Of a stretch of 64,000 nt of DNA, positions 37,229 to 46,700 are shown piece by piece. The DNA lies in NCBI RefSeq assembly GCF_000384035.1, contig NZ_KB913024.1:1317655-1381654 (forward strand), read 5' to 3'. Both the position numbers and the translations under genes were made by a program. This stretch comes from Actinopolyspora mortivallis DSM 44261. Its GTDB lineage: Bacteria; Actinomycetota; Actinomycetes; Mycobacteriales; Pseudonocardiaceae. Numbering within the stretch: the first letter of the stretch is position 1; every line of letters starts with the position of its first letter. The notes beneath the pieces are model-generated. The model did not search any database. It was not told the DNA's origin and saw only the letters and a program-made list of their open reading frames with translations.

Positions 37229-38464
37229 ATGGAGGAGTTGTGGTCCCCACCCGCCCCCGAGGTCGCTGAGGCGATTCGATCGCTGTGCCAGCGGATCCTG
37301 GCCGACACGGACGGCCTGACCGACGCCTTGGCAGTACCCGCACGCACGGCCGAGGACGATCCCAATCTGCTCTCGGACGCGTCGCTGGCCGAGGAGGATC
37401 GCCAGCTCAACCGCGCCGACGTCGTCCAGTGGCTCACCGCGAACATCCAGGAACCGGGGCGACGGGTGGCCCCTTACATCGGGACGAGGACATCGGCCTA
37501 CATTCGTGACCTCGTTTCCCGCGGCATCACCCCGGATTTCGCTGAAGGTTGGAGGGCGGCACTCCCAATCGCGTGGCGCCGATGGCTCGAAGAGTGTTCG
37601 GTGTACTGCGAGGACCGGGATCTGCTCGTGGAGGTCCTCGACGTGTCGGCGCAGTCGATGGTGCAATACGCCATCGACTCGGTGTCGGCCCTGCGTGAGG
37701 CCATGTTCGCCGCCGCGACCGGTGACGCGGATGCCGACGCGGTCGCGGTGATCCAGTTGATCGCGAACGGGGCCCCGCTGACACAGGACTTCGCGGAGGG
37801 GCGCCTGAACTATCGAATGTCCCGTTGGCACGTCGCCGTCGTCCTGTGGTCCGACGAATTTCAGCGGGTCGGTGCCTTGGACGAGGTGGTCGCGGCCGTA
37901 CGCTCCAAGACGGCTGGTCGAAACGCGCTCGTCGCCCGCGCGAGTGCCACCGCGCGTTGGATCTGGCTCTCCGGATCCGCGGTTCCGGACCCCCATCAGA
38001 TCGAAGAGGCCATGGCGAGGGCCGAGGAGATTCACGCGGCGGTCGGGAGGCCCGGGTACGGTCTCGAAGGGTTCCGGTCCAGCCACCAAGACGCTCTCGC
38101 CGCCCAGGCGATGGTGGTCCGGCTCGGATCCGACCGGCGCTTCACGGCGTACGCCGAGGTCGAGCTGATCGATGCCCTCACGAAGGACCGCTCCACCGCA
38201 CGCCGGTTCGTCACCAAGACTCTGGGCCCGTTGGCCGAAGCCGACGAAGAACTGCGGGAAACCCTTCTGAGGTATGTGCAGTGCGGTTTCAACACCACCC
38301 GTGCGGCAGCAAGTCTCTACGCGCACCGAAACACCGTCGAGCGGCGCGTCACGCGCGCCAACAACCTCTCCACGGTCAAAGTGGAAAACAACCCCACCCA
38401 CGTCGCCGCGGCACTCCTCGTTCTGGAGTTCGTGCCCGACATCGTGGCGGCCCCGTTCTCGTAG
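37229..38464 (+). CDS. PucR-family transcriptional regulator
   Basis: 411 residues ending in the PucR C-terminal HTH: ETLLRYVQCGFNTTRAAASLYAHRNTVERRVTRANNL (H-R-N-T-V...R). The N-terminal 120 residues are helical with no named domain; the middle is the GGDEF-like degenerate region usual for this family. Relatives respond to purines, amino acids or polyamines and usually control neighbouring catabolic genes. The neighbouring amine/ketone oxidation genes at 31.4-37.0 kb are the obvious targets (inference). The IS982 element lies 95 bases downstream. Confidence 0.82.
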   Translation: MEELWSPPAPEVAEAIRSLCQRILADTDGLTDALAVPARTAEDDPNLLSDASLAEEDRQLNRADVVQWLTANIQEPGRRVAPYIGTRTSAYIRDLVSRGITPDFAEGWRAALPIAWRRWLEECSVYCEDRDLLVEVLDVSAQSMVQYAIDSVSALREAMFAAATGDADADAVAVIQLIANGAPLTQDFAEGRLNYRMSRWHVAVVLWSDEFQRVGALDEVVAAVRSKTAGRNALVARASATARWIWLSGSAVPDPHQIEEAMARAEEIHAAVGRPGYGLEGFRSSHQDALAAQAMVVRLGSDRRFTAYAEVELIDALTKDRSTARRFVTKTLGPLAEADEELRETLLRYVQCGFNTTRAAASLYAHRNTVERRVTRANNLSTVKVENNPTHVAAALLVLEFVPDIVAAPFS

Positions 38465-38558
38465 ACCTCCGGGGGACGAGAGGCGGCAGCTCGACGGTAT
38501 CGACCATCGGCCACGTCGTCGAGCTGTCCTGTCTGTTCGACAGCAATCTGGGGAAGGA

Positions 38559-39549
38559 CTAGACGAGTGTTTCTTAATGGTCGTAGGCGATGAGGCTGCG
38601 GCGGTGGGGTTGGCCGGTGTGGGTGTTGTGCCAGATGGCGGCGGCCAGGGCGAGGAGTCGTTGCTCGACGCGGGTGTAGAGGCCGATTTCGGTGCGGGCG
38701 CCGTGGCGTTCCAGACAGAGTTGGCCTTTGAGGGTGTCGAAGATCGATTCGATCCACTGGCGAACACGTACGAGGCGGCGTACGAGAGGGCCGGGAGCGG
38801 GGTGAGGATCGGCCTTGCTGGACCGAGGTGGTGTAACCAGACGTGCACCGAGGTCGGCCACGAGGGCATCGAACTCGTGACCGGAAAAGCCTTTGTCGAC
38901 CAGGCTGACCTGTCCGGCGGTGAAGAGAGGGTGATTAATGTCGAGCAGGGCGGCCATGATCTCGCGCTCGCCGAGTGTGGGATGAGTCAGACACCAGGTC
39001 ATCGGCATGCCTTCGGCCGTGGTCATCAGATACAGCCGCAGGCCCCAGAAGAATCGGGTATGGCTGACGCAGTAGCTATACCCGGCTGTCCCTGTCAGCT
39101 CGGAGCGTTGCACCGTCTCCCGCGACGTTCCGAACGGCACCGGGGTGGGATCGGTCAGCTGCAGGGCCGACATTCCGATAGGGGTGGCCGCCGCCAGTGC
39201 CCGCAGCACTCGCGCGATCACCCCGGCGGCCCGCAGACGTTTGTTCCACCTCGACTGGCCGGGCAGGGAGGGAAACATCTCCGCCAGGTGTTTGCGGGCA
39301 TAGCGTAGCCAGGCAGTCTCCGAGGGAGGTTCCAGCAGCACTTGGGCCACTGCCAGGGTCACCAGCTCGGCATCACTCAACCGCTTCGGCCGACCCGGTC
39401 TGCAGGGCTGGTCCAGGGCATCGTCAACGACGCAGTACAGTGCGGTCAGAAGGGTATCCGAGTCGTTCTTCACACATCGATCATGGACACCCTTCGTCTA
39501 TGTCCCCACATCCCTACGACCAGCAACCACTTCGGAATCACTCGTCTAG
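38559..39549 (-). mobile_element. IS982-family insertion sequence
   Basis: An 11-bp perfect terminal inverted repeat, CTAGACGAGTG at 38559-38569 and its reverse complement at 39539-39549, encloses one transposase gene; imperfect pairing continues inward for several bases. AGGAC occurs beside both ends and may be the target duplication. The right end overlaps the stop codon of the neighbouring SDR gene. Confidence 0.8.
38574..39473 (-). CDS. IS982-family transposase
   Basis: 299 residues. The N terminus LLTALYCVVDDALDQPCRPGRPKRLSDAELVTLAVAQ is the standard IS982 start. WNKRLRAAGVIARVLRALAAA and GYSYCVSHTRFFWGLRLYLMTT follow. SLVDKGFSGHEFDALVADLG and RRLVRVRQWIESIFDTLKGQLCLERH carry the later D and E of the DDE site. 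The frame is complete and undamaged, with a start near the terminal repeat, so the element could still be active. The ATG reads inward from the 39.5 kb end. Confidence 0.9.
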   Translation of the reverse strand: MKNDSDTLLTALYCVVDDALDQPCRPGRPKRLSDAELVTLAVAQVLLEPPSETAWLRYARKHLAEMFPSLPGQSRWNKRLRAAGVIARVLRALAAATPIGMSALQLTDPTPVPFGTSRETVQRSELTGTAGYSYCVSHTRFFWGLRLYLMTTAEGMPMTWCLTHPTLGEREIMAALLDINHPLFTAGQVSLVDKGFSGHEFDALVADLGARLVTPPRSSKADPHPAPGPLVRRLVRVRQWIESIFDTLKGQLCLERHGARTEIGLYTRVEQRLLALAAAIWHNTHTGQPHRRSLIAYDH

Positions 39550-40550
39550 GACAGTTCCCAGGTCTGCCGGGGCAGTCCGGTGAGGTAGTCGGTCAGGTGG
39601 CGCAGGGCGGTCTCACTCGATTCGACGGTGGGAGCGGGTGGGCCGGAGGGAATCTGGCCGAGGGAGGTGGGGAACGGCTCGGCGTTGTCGTAGGCGGCCA
39701 TGAGGTTGGCGGCGCGCTCGATGACGCTGGGCGCCGCGGAGCTGGAGGAGCGGGAGAGGACGGCGGTGAGCACCGTGGAGGCCACTGCGGGGTCGATCAG
39801 CCGGGTGTGGAAGATCGTCTGGTCGATGTCGCGCAGTTCTTCGTCGTCCTGGGCGCGGGCGGAAGCGGCGTCGATAGCGATCTCGATGACGCGTTCCATC
39901 GGCAGGGCTGCCGGGCCGGCGGTGAGCCAGTGGTCACCGTGCGCGTCGTGGTCGTGGGCGAGGGCGGCCAGCGCGGCGGCGACGGCATCCCGGGGAACGA
40001 GGTCGACGCGGGTTCCGGGCGTGCAGGGCAGGAAGGGGAGCTGGCCGGACAGCGCGAAGCCGAGCAGGTAGTGGAACGCCTGAAGCCGCGGGACGTCGCC
40101 GATCACGGTGGAGATGCGGGCGATGCAGGCGGGCAGGCCGGATTCGCGGACCAGGGTCTCGCCCGCGGATTTGGTGGCGGCGTACGCGTCGAAGGGGGTG
40201 CCGTCACCCGCGCGGGCGACGAACGCCGTGGAGCCGTGCACGAGGCGGGCTTCGGCGTCCGCGACGAACCGCAGGACGTGGCCGGTGCCGACGACGTTGA
40301 CCCGATGCAGGTGCTCGTGTGAGGCCGAGAAGTTCACGGCCGCCGCGCAGTGCACGACCACGTCGACCTTGGCCGCGAGCTCGCGGTACTCGGCCGGGTG
40401 GAGGCCGAGCCAGGGCCGGGTCACGTCGCCACGCACGGAAGCGGTGCCGACCGGTTTGTGATGGGTGAGCGCGATGACCTCGTCGGTGCCGTCCAGCTCG
40501 CGCAGCAGGGCGGAGCCTACGGCACCGGAGGCTCCGGTGATCAGGATCAT
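39546..40550 (-). CDS. NAD(P)-dependent SDR / thioester-reductase-like protein
   Basis: 334 residues from the ATG at 40550 that overlaps the dehydratase stop as ATGA. ILITGASGAVGSALLREL is the NADP-binding loop; VVVHCAAAVNFSASHEHLHRVNVVGT and YAATKSAGETLVRESGLP (Tyr/Lys pair) follow. This pattern resembles extended SDRs that reductively release or reduce carrier-bound acyl chains (thioester reductase/SDR_5e type). As the last gene of the PUFA-synthase-like operon, it could release the product as an aldehyde or alcohol, or reduce a keto group (inference). The TAG stop lies inside the IS982 terminal repeat, so the C terminus may have been altered by the insertion. Confidence 0.78.
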   Translation of the reverse strand: MILITGASGAVGSALLRELDGTDEVIALTHHKPVGTASVRGDVTRPWLGLHPAEYRELAAKVDVVVHCAAAVNFSASHEHLHRVNVVGTGHVLRFVADAEARLVHGSTAFVARAGDGTPFDAYAATKSAGETLVRESGLPACIARISTVIGDVPRLQAFHYLLGFALSGQLPFLPCTPGTRVDLVPRDAVAAALAALAHDHDAHGDHWLTAGPAALPMERVIEIAIDAASARAQDDEELRDIDQTIFHTRLIDPAVASTVLTAVLSRSSSSAAPSVIERAANLMAAYDNAEPFPTSLGQIPSGPPAPTVESSETALRHLTDYLTGLPRQTWELS

Positions 40551-43500
40551 GGGGTCCTCACAGTGGCGGATTCCTCGTCCCAGCTGACGTCGTCGAGACT
40601 GGTTACCTCGACCGTGCTCGGGTGGACACCGGTGGTTCGGGCGACGTGGTCCTTGACGGCGATGTGGGCCAGCCAGTCCGTGGCGCGGGTGTCCGCGGGC
40701 AGACCGTAGATGACGTTGACGGTGCCCGGCACCGTGTCGGCCCGCTCCACGTCGTGCCGTCGCAGCACTCCGTCCGGGCTGGTCAGCAGGAGGCGGGAGT
40801 CGGGCGCTGCGTCGCGCAGGTAGGCGCGTCGTTCCCGTCCGGAAACCGCGGTCAGAGCTCCGACCGGGATGTGCACGACGACGGTCCGGAACGCGACCAG
40901 CACGTTTTCTCCCCGGCACATCTGGATGTCGATCGCGACGAGGTCGTCCGGCAGCGTGCCGGCGAAGCGGGCCTCGACCTCGATCTCGCCGTGGTCGGGC
41001 AGGGGCTCGTGCACGGCGAGGTGGCTGAGCCGGTGCGGGAACGCAAGCCGGTCGGATCCGATCGCCGGGTCCCACCGGTGCAGTTCGTCGTGTGGGATGG
41101 TGTGCAGCGCGGCGTCCAGCAGCCCTTGGTGCAGCACGCCACGGGGCACCGACCCGCGGTCGGCGTCGAGGACGCCGCTGGCCCCGGTGGCGCCCATCCT
41201 CAGTGTCGTCAGGTACTGGAAGCTCGGCCCGTGGAAGAGGTTCGCGTTTTCGTACGGATCTGGCACGTCCGCGAGGTCCGCCAGCGGGGCGAAGCGAGCT
41301 GGGCGCGGTGGCGGCTCGAAACTGACCGTCGCGGTGGCCACCGGCACGAATCTGGAGAGCGATCCGGCCTCGTGCCACACCGCGAGCCGCGTCTGCTCGT
41401 CGGTGCAGGTGGCGCGAAGCCGGATCGGGTCGGCGACGGGCAGCCAGCGCTGCATGCTCAGGTCACGCAGCACCCGCACCGGGCGTCCGGCACGATCCCC
41501 GGCGGACCGGACGAGGAGTTCGGCGGTCGACATCAGCGGCACGGCGGGGACCGTCCAGGTGGGGCAGTGGTCGGCCAGCCACGTGTCCGTTCTGGGGTCG
41601 AGTACGGTGTCGACCGCGGAGGGCGAGTCCGGCGCGCCGGGCACCACGCGCACCCGCAGGCGGGGCACGTGGTAGATCTTGCGACCGTCCACCCACAGCC
41701 AGGCCTCGGCCGTTGCGTGCCCGCCGTCGGGACCCAGTTCGACGTCCAGCACGTCCAGTTCGATGGTGACGAGCGCGTCGGAGGGCAGAACCTGACCGCG
41801 GTACGTCCACGAGTCGGGCACGACGGGCTCGAAGCGGAACCCGTCCTCGACGCCGTGCTGGATCAGGTAGCAGGACAGGAGCTGGCACATCGCCTCGACC
41901 CCGAGGGAACCGGGTTGGACCGGGTCGTTGAAGAAGTGCGCTTTGAAGTACCAGGCCTCGGCCCGCACGTCACACTCGGCGCGTAGCCGTCCGAGTCCTG
42001 CCGAGCCGCCGTCGGGCCAGTAGCCGGTGAGCCGGTCGAGCATCAGCAGCATCTGGCCGGGCAGCCGGGCGGAGTGCCCGAAGAACCGCGCGGGTCGGGA
42101 GCGCAGGTCGACAACGGGGTGTTCGCAGGGCTGGGCGAGGCGGGAGCGATCGTGGTCGCTCACCGGCAGACCGGTCTGGACCGTCAACTGCTCCGCCGAG
42201 GTCAAGGCGAATACCGTGGTGCCCTCCAGGGCGGTGACGCCGTCGGCTTCGCAGTGGATACGGAACGTTTCGATCGTCGTGCCGTCCCAGTGCTCGATGT
42301 CGGTGAGCTCGACCGCGGTACGCAACGAGCCGACGTCGGGGGGAACCTCGTGGACCGTCGAGAGTCGACCGTCGAGATTGCGGATTCGCAGCCGCTCGTC
42401 GGCCGTACCGCCGTTCATCAGGGCGGTCAGGAAGCCGCAGGGCTGTAGCGCGATCTCCATCAGCACGGCGACCGGCACCGTCCCGCTCTGCTCGCGGAAC
42501 CACACGTGCCGGGGTACGTCGTACTCGGCGGTCAAGCTGCTGCCGGGGAGGAAGTACCCGTGGGTGACGGACAGCTCGGTGACCCGGGTGAGGAACAGGT
42601 ACGGCGGCCCGGGCAGCCGCAACGCGTCGTCGCTGGCGCCGGGGAGGATCTCGGCACGCGGTCCCCAGGCGGCGGTGAGCATCGCGGCGTGGTCGTAGCG
42701 GATTCGGCCCGTGTCCGCTGCGGCCGGATCCTCGTGGCCGCGCAGGCCCGCCAGTGTGCTGAGCGGGACCGGGTCGCCGGTGCGCTGGACCGCGGGTGGG
42801 CCGAGGAGCTTCCAGTGGGGCAGGGGGGTGTCGGCGACGAGGTGAACGGCGAGTCCTTCGGCGCACAGCACCACCTGCTCGTCGATCGTGACGACCACGT
42901 CCGCCTGCGCGGTCGTGCCGGTGAGTGAGCGCAGGGTGAGGTGGTATCGGGGTGTTCCGTTGGGAGCGTTGAGCAGGATCCGCAGGCGGGCGGAAGCCTC
43001 CGGAAGTGGTTCGAAGCGCCAGCCGTCGTGGTGGATCGTGCAACCGGTCGCGGCGAGGTGGAACGCCGTCGCTTGCAGGCCGCCTTCGAGCAGCGCGGCG
43101 GGCGAGTGCCACGTGGTCGGCGGGGTGCGGCCGATCGCGGTGAGTCCGCGGTCGGGATCGAACGCGGTGACCTCGCGCAGCAGGAGGATGCGTCGTGAGC
43201 CGATTCCGGGGCTTCGGACGTGGGCACGCGTGAGCTCCCACTCGGGACCGGTGAAGCAGTCGGCTGGGCGGCCCTCGGCGAACGCCGTGACCGCGTCGGT
43301 GTCGAACGCGACCCCGGGATGCTCCGTCGGCAGGGCCACGTCCAAGCCGTCCGAAAGGCTGCCGTGCAACGACAGATGGCCGTCGATTCCGCCCTGCAGC
43401 GCCGCTCCGGTGGCGGTCAGCGAGCCGAGCAGCTGATCACCCGGTGCGGGCAGGGCGTGGTGGAAAGTGAGTTCGCCGTCGAGCACGCCGTCGCTCTGCG

Positions 43501-43798
43501 ACCACAGCGCCAGCAGCTCGTCCAGTACGGCGCCGCCCGTCATGCGGCCGGCCCGGTCGAGGTACCAGCCGTCGAGCTCGACGGTGGTCCGGGCCGTGCG
43601 GGCCGGTTCGGTGGCGGGTTCGACGGCCGTTCCCGTGGTGGGAGGGTGAAAGCTCGCCTGCGTGGCCAGGAAGCGCTCGTGGAGCTCGGTGGCCTGCCGC
43701 AACTGTTCGGAGATCAGCGCCGCGGCACTCTTCGGGGCCGGTGTCGGCTGGTGGGACCGCGGAGGGCGGGGCATGACCTCGAAGTCCTGGTCATCCAT
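40547..43798 (-). CDS. Multi-dehydratase (hotdog) protein of a PUFA-synthase-like system
   Basis: 1083 residues made of several hotdog-fold segments. Residues about 90-330 form a degenerate hotdog pair. About 380-560 is a FabA-like unit with VPVAVLMEIALQPCGFL. Next comes a FabA-like unit with WYFKAHFFNDPVQPGSLGVEAMCQLL, where His621 matches the FabA/PfaC catalytic His. The C-terminal PKS-type DH has LADHCPTWTVPAVPL (His744) and HQGLLDAALH (Asp895). PfaC normally fuses KS-CLF to two FabA-like domains; here there is no KS or CLF. The start overlaps the end of the KS-AT-ACP-KR gene by eight bases. It would dehydrate the beta-hydroxyacyl intermediates. Confidence 0.82.
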   Translation of the reverse strand: MDDQDFEVMPRPPRSHQPTPAPKSAAALISEQLRQATELHERFLATQASFHPPTTGTAVEPATEPARTARTTVELDGWYLDRAGRMTGGAVLDELLALWSQSDGVLDGELTFHHALPAPGDQLLGSLTATGAALQGGIDGHLSLHGSLSDGLDVALPTEHPGVAFDTDAVTAFAEGRPADCFTGPEWELTRAHVRSPGIGSRRILLLREVTAFDPDRGLTAIGRTPPTTWHSPAALLEGGLQATAFHLAATGCTIHHDGWRFEPLPEASARLRILLNAPNGTPRYHLTLRSLTGTTAQADVVVTIDEQVVLCAEGLAVHLVADTPLPHWKLLGPPAVQRTGDPVPLSTLAGLRGHEDPAAADTGRIRYDHAAMLTAAWGPRAEILPGASDDALRLPGPPYLFLTRVTELSVTHGYFLPGSSLTAEYDVPRHVWFREQSGTVPVAVLMEIALQPCGFLTALMNGGTADERLRIRNLDGRLSTVHEVPPDVGSLRTAVELTDIEHWDGTTIETFRIHCEADGVTALEGTTVFALTSAEQLTVQTGLPVSDHDRSRLAQPCEHPVVDLRSRPARFFGHSARLPGQMLLMLDRLTGYWPDGGSAGLGRLRAECDVRAEAWYFKAHFFNDPVQPGSLGVEAMCQLLSCYLIQHGVEDGFRFEPVVPDSWTYRGQVLPSDALVTIELDVLDVELGPDGGHATAEAWLWVDGRKIYHVPRLRVRVVPGAPDSPSAVDTVLDPRTDTWLADHCPTWTVPAVPLMSTAELLVRSAGDRAGRPVRVLRDLSMQRWLPVADPIRLRATCTDEQTRLAVWHEAGSLSRFVPVATATVSFEPPPRPARFAPLADLADVPDPYENANLFHGPSFQYLTTLRMGATGASGVLDADRGSVPRGVLHQGLLDAALHTIPHDELHRWDPAIGSDRLAFPHRLSHLAVHEPLPDHGEIEVEARFAGTLPDDLVAIDIQMCRGENVLVAFRTVVVHIPVGALTAVSGRERRAYLRDAAPDSRLLLTSPDGVLRRHDVERADTVPGTVNVIYGLPADTRATDWLAHIAVKDHVARTTGVHPSTVEVTSLDDVSWDEESATVRTP

Positions 43799-46700
43799 TG
43801 GTGGCCTCCCCGAGTCGCGTCAGCGCGCGGCCGGCGGTGATCAGTACGCGCGGGTCGTCGGCAGAGGAGCTCAGTTCCTGGGCGAAGACGCGTGCTCCGT
43901 CTCGCAGGGGGATCAGGTCGACACCGCCGAGGCGGAACACCTCGGCCAGTTCGGGGGTGACCATGCCACCTTCCCACGGCCCCCACAGCAGTGAGCGGAC
44001 CACAGCGTCCGGCCGAGCATGCTGTTCGGTGGCGAGCACGTGGTTGAGGGTTTCGTTGGCCATCGCGTAGTCGCACTGCCCGGCGTTGCCGGTCGTGGCG
44101 ACGACCGAGGAGAACACGCACAGCAGTCGCAGCGGGTCCTCGCGGGTGGCGTCCAGCAGTGCTCGCAGCCCGTCGACCTTGGTGCTGAACACCGCCTCGA
44201 ACTGACCCTCGGTCTTGTCCTCCACCCGCTGGTCGTTCAGCACCCCGGCCGCGTGGACGACGCCGGTGATCGGTCCCCACCGCTGTCGGACGTCGGCGAG
44301 CGCCGTCCGTACGGCGTTTCCGTCCCGGACGTCGACGGGCATGTAGCGGACCTGGTCCAGCCCGTCCACCTCGCGGCCGGAGCCGCGGCCGAGCAGGACG
44401 AAGCGTGCGCGGTGCCGGGATCCGAGTTCTCGCAGGGCCGCCGCCGTGACGGCCCCGGTCCCGCCGGACACGACGATCACCGGGTCGGCTTCCCCGCCAC
44501 CGGCCCAGTCACCGGCCGCGGCCGGTTCCGGGGCCTCGGTGGTGTCGAGCGTCCACCGGGTGCCGTCCGCGGCGAGCGCGACGTCGAGGTCCGGGCCTCC
44601 GGTGAGCAGTTCGTCGACGAGGGCGGTGGCGGTCTCGGTCGCCGAGCGGTTCGCACGCTGGCAGTCGATGGCCTTGACCGCGGCGAGCGGCCATTCCCAG
44701 CGGACGGTGCGGGCGAGTGCGGCCAGGCCGCCGATCCAGGGCCGTTGCGCGTCGCGGTGGCCGAATCCGCCTCCGGTGTCCTGCACGGTGACGAAGACAC
44801 CGCCCGCGGCGCGCAGCCGGGGCGCGACCGCCTGTGCGGCTCGGAAGGCGTCCCGTTGGATGGCCAGGGCCTCGTCCGCGGACGTGGTCTCGGCCAGCCC
44901 GCCGAGCAGCACCAGGCCGTCGGCCTCCAGCGTGGTGATGTCGGCCGCGGTGCCGACCCGCGCGTGGACGCCGCGCTCGGTGAGCAGTCGTGCCGTTTCC
45001 TCGGCGACTCCGGTTCCGTCATCGGTGACCAGGACGGTTCCGAGTCCTTGCATGGCGTCGCCCGGTGCGGGCGCACGCCGCAGCGTCGGCACGTGCCGGT
45101 GGATCGTCCGGTCGGGGGCGGTGGTGACGGGCTGGGCGGGTGCGTTCAGCAGCTCGCGTAAGCGGTCGGCGATCTCACCGAGGGTGCGCAGCGTCAGCAG
45201 CGGGGTGAGCCGTTCCCGGTCCATTCCCTCCAGTTGCGGGAACATCGGGCGCAGGGCCGAGAGAACCTGGGCGCGGGTGATCGAGTCCAGGCCGAGGTCG
45301 GCCTCCAACTCCATGTGCGGTTCCAGGATCTCCACCGGGTAGCCGGTCTTCTCGGCCACGGCGGCCAGCACCTGGGGTTCCAGTTCTTCGATGCCGCGTG
45401 ACTGCACGGGTTCCGGGGCCGTCGGGGTCACCGGGGTGGTGGAGGCGGCGGGCGGTTCGGAGGTCGCAGGGGGTTCGGGGGACGCGGGTGGCTCGGCCGG
45501 TGTGGGTGGTGGGGTGGTGGTCCGGAAAGTCGGTGAGGGAGCGGCAGTCTGCCCGAGGCCGGGGCCCGAGGCAGGGGCCAGCGAGGTCAGTGCGTCGATC
45601 GACTTCTCGGCCATGCTCAGGTACGCCGCGTGGGCGCGGGCGACCTCCTGCTGGGCTTCGGCGACCGCGCGCAGCGTCTCGTCGTCCTGGTTGCCGGATC
45701 CGGTCCCGGACAGCGCAGGGGCCGGTGTGGTCGGCGCGGACTCCGGGGTCGGCGGGTAGGACCTGCCGTGATTGCCTCCGTTGATCATGATGGGCATCGC
45801 CGGTCGTGCGGGCTCGGGCTCCTCCGGGCCGTGCCACAGTCCGGCGAAGTCGAGCGGGATGCCGAGTGCGGTGAGCTGCCCGAGCGCGTCGAGGAGCCCG
45901 GTCACCCCGTTGGAGTTCGCGCGGTCCAGGGCGATCGCATGGCAGTCGGAGAGGTTCTCCCTGACCAGGCTGGTCAACGTACCGCCCGGCCCCACTTCCA
46001 GGAAGATCCGCACCCCGTCGGCGTGCATCGCGTGCACCATGTCCGCGAACCGGACCGGTGAGGCGACGTGGTCGGCGATCGCCTGCCGGATCTCGGCCGG
46101 CCGCACCGGGTGCACGGCTGCCGTGGCGTTGCCGTACACGTTCAGCAGCGGTGCACGCACCGTCTCCGCCGACAGGAAGTCCCGCAGCGGTTCGGTCGCG
46201 GGGGCGACGAGAGGGCTGTGGAAGGCAACCGAGGTGTCGAGCGTCCGTGCGGTCATTCCGGCCGCGGTGGCGTGCTGGCGCACCAGCACGCCCGCCTCGG
46301 CGGTCGCGGCCACCACGACCTGGCGCGGGCCGTTGTGGTTGGCGATCCAGGCTTGACCGAGGTTCTGCCGCTCGAGGAGGTTGGTCACCTCGTCCGGGCC
46401 CGCGTCCAGGGCGATCATGACGCCGGAGCCCTGCCGCATCAGCTCGCCCCGCCGGACGGCGAGCCGCATCAACGTGTCCTCGTCGAACGCGCGTGCCGCG
46501 TGCAGCCCCACCAGCTCGCCGAAGCTGTGCCCGGCCACGCAGTCCGGTCGCACCCCCGCGGTCTCCAACACGTTCAGCAGCGCGAGGCTGTGCGCGGCGA
46601 TGGCGGGTTGCGCGACGCCGGTGTCGGTGAGCGCGTGCTGCTGTGCCTGCCGCTCGGCGTCGGTGAACGCCGGTGGAGGGAAGACCAGCGGGGAGATCTC

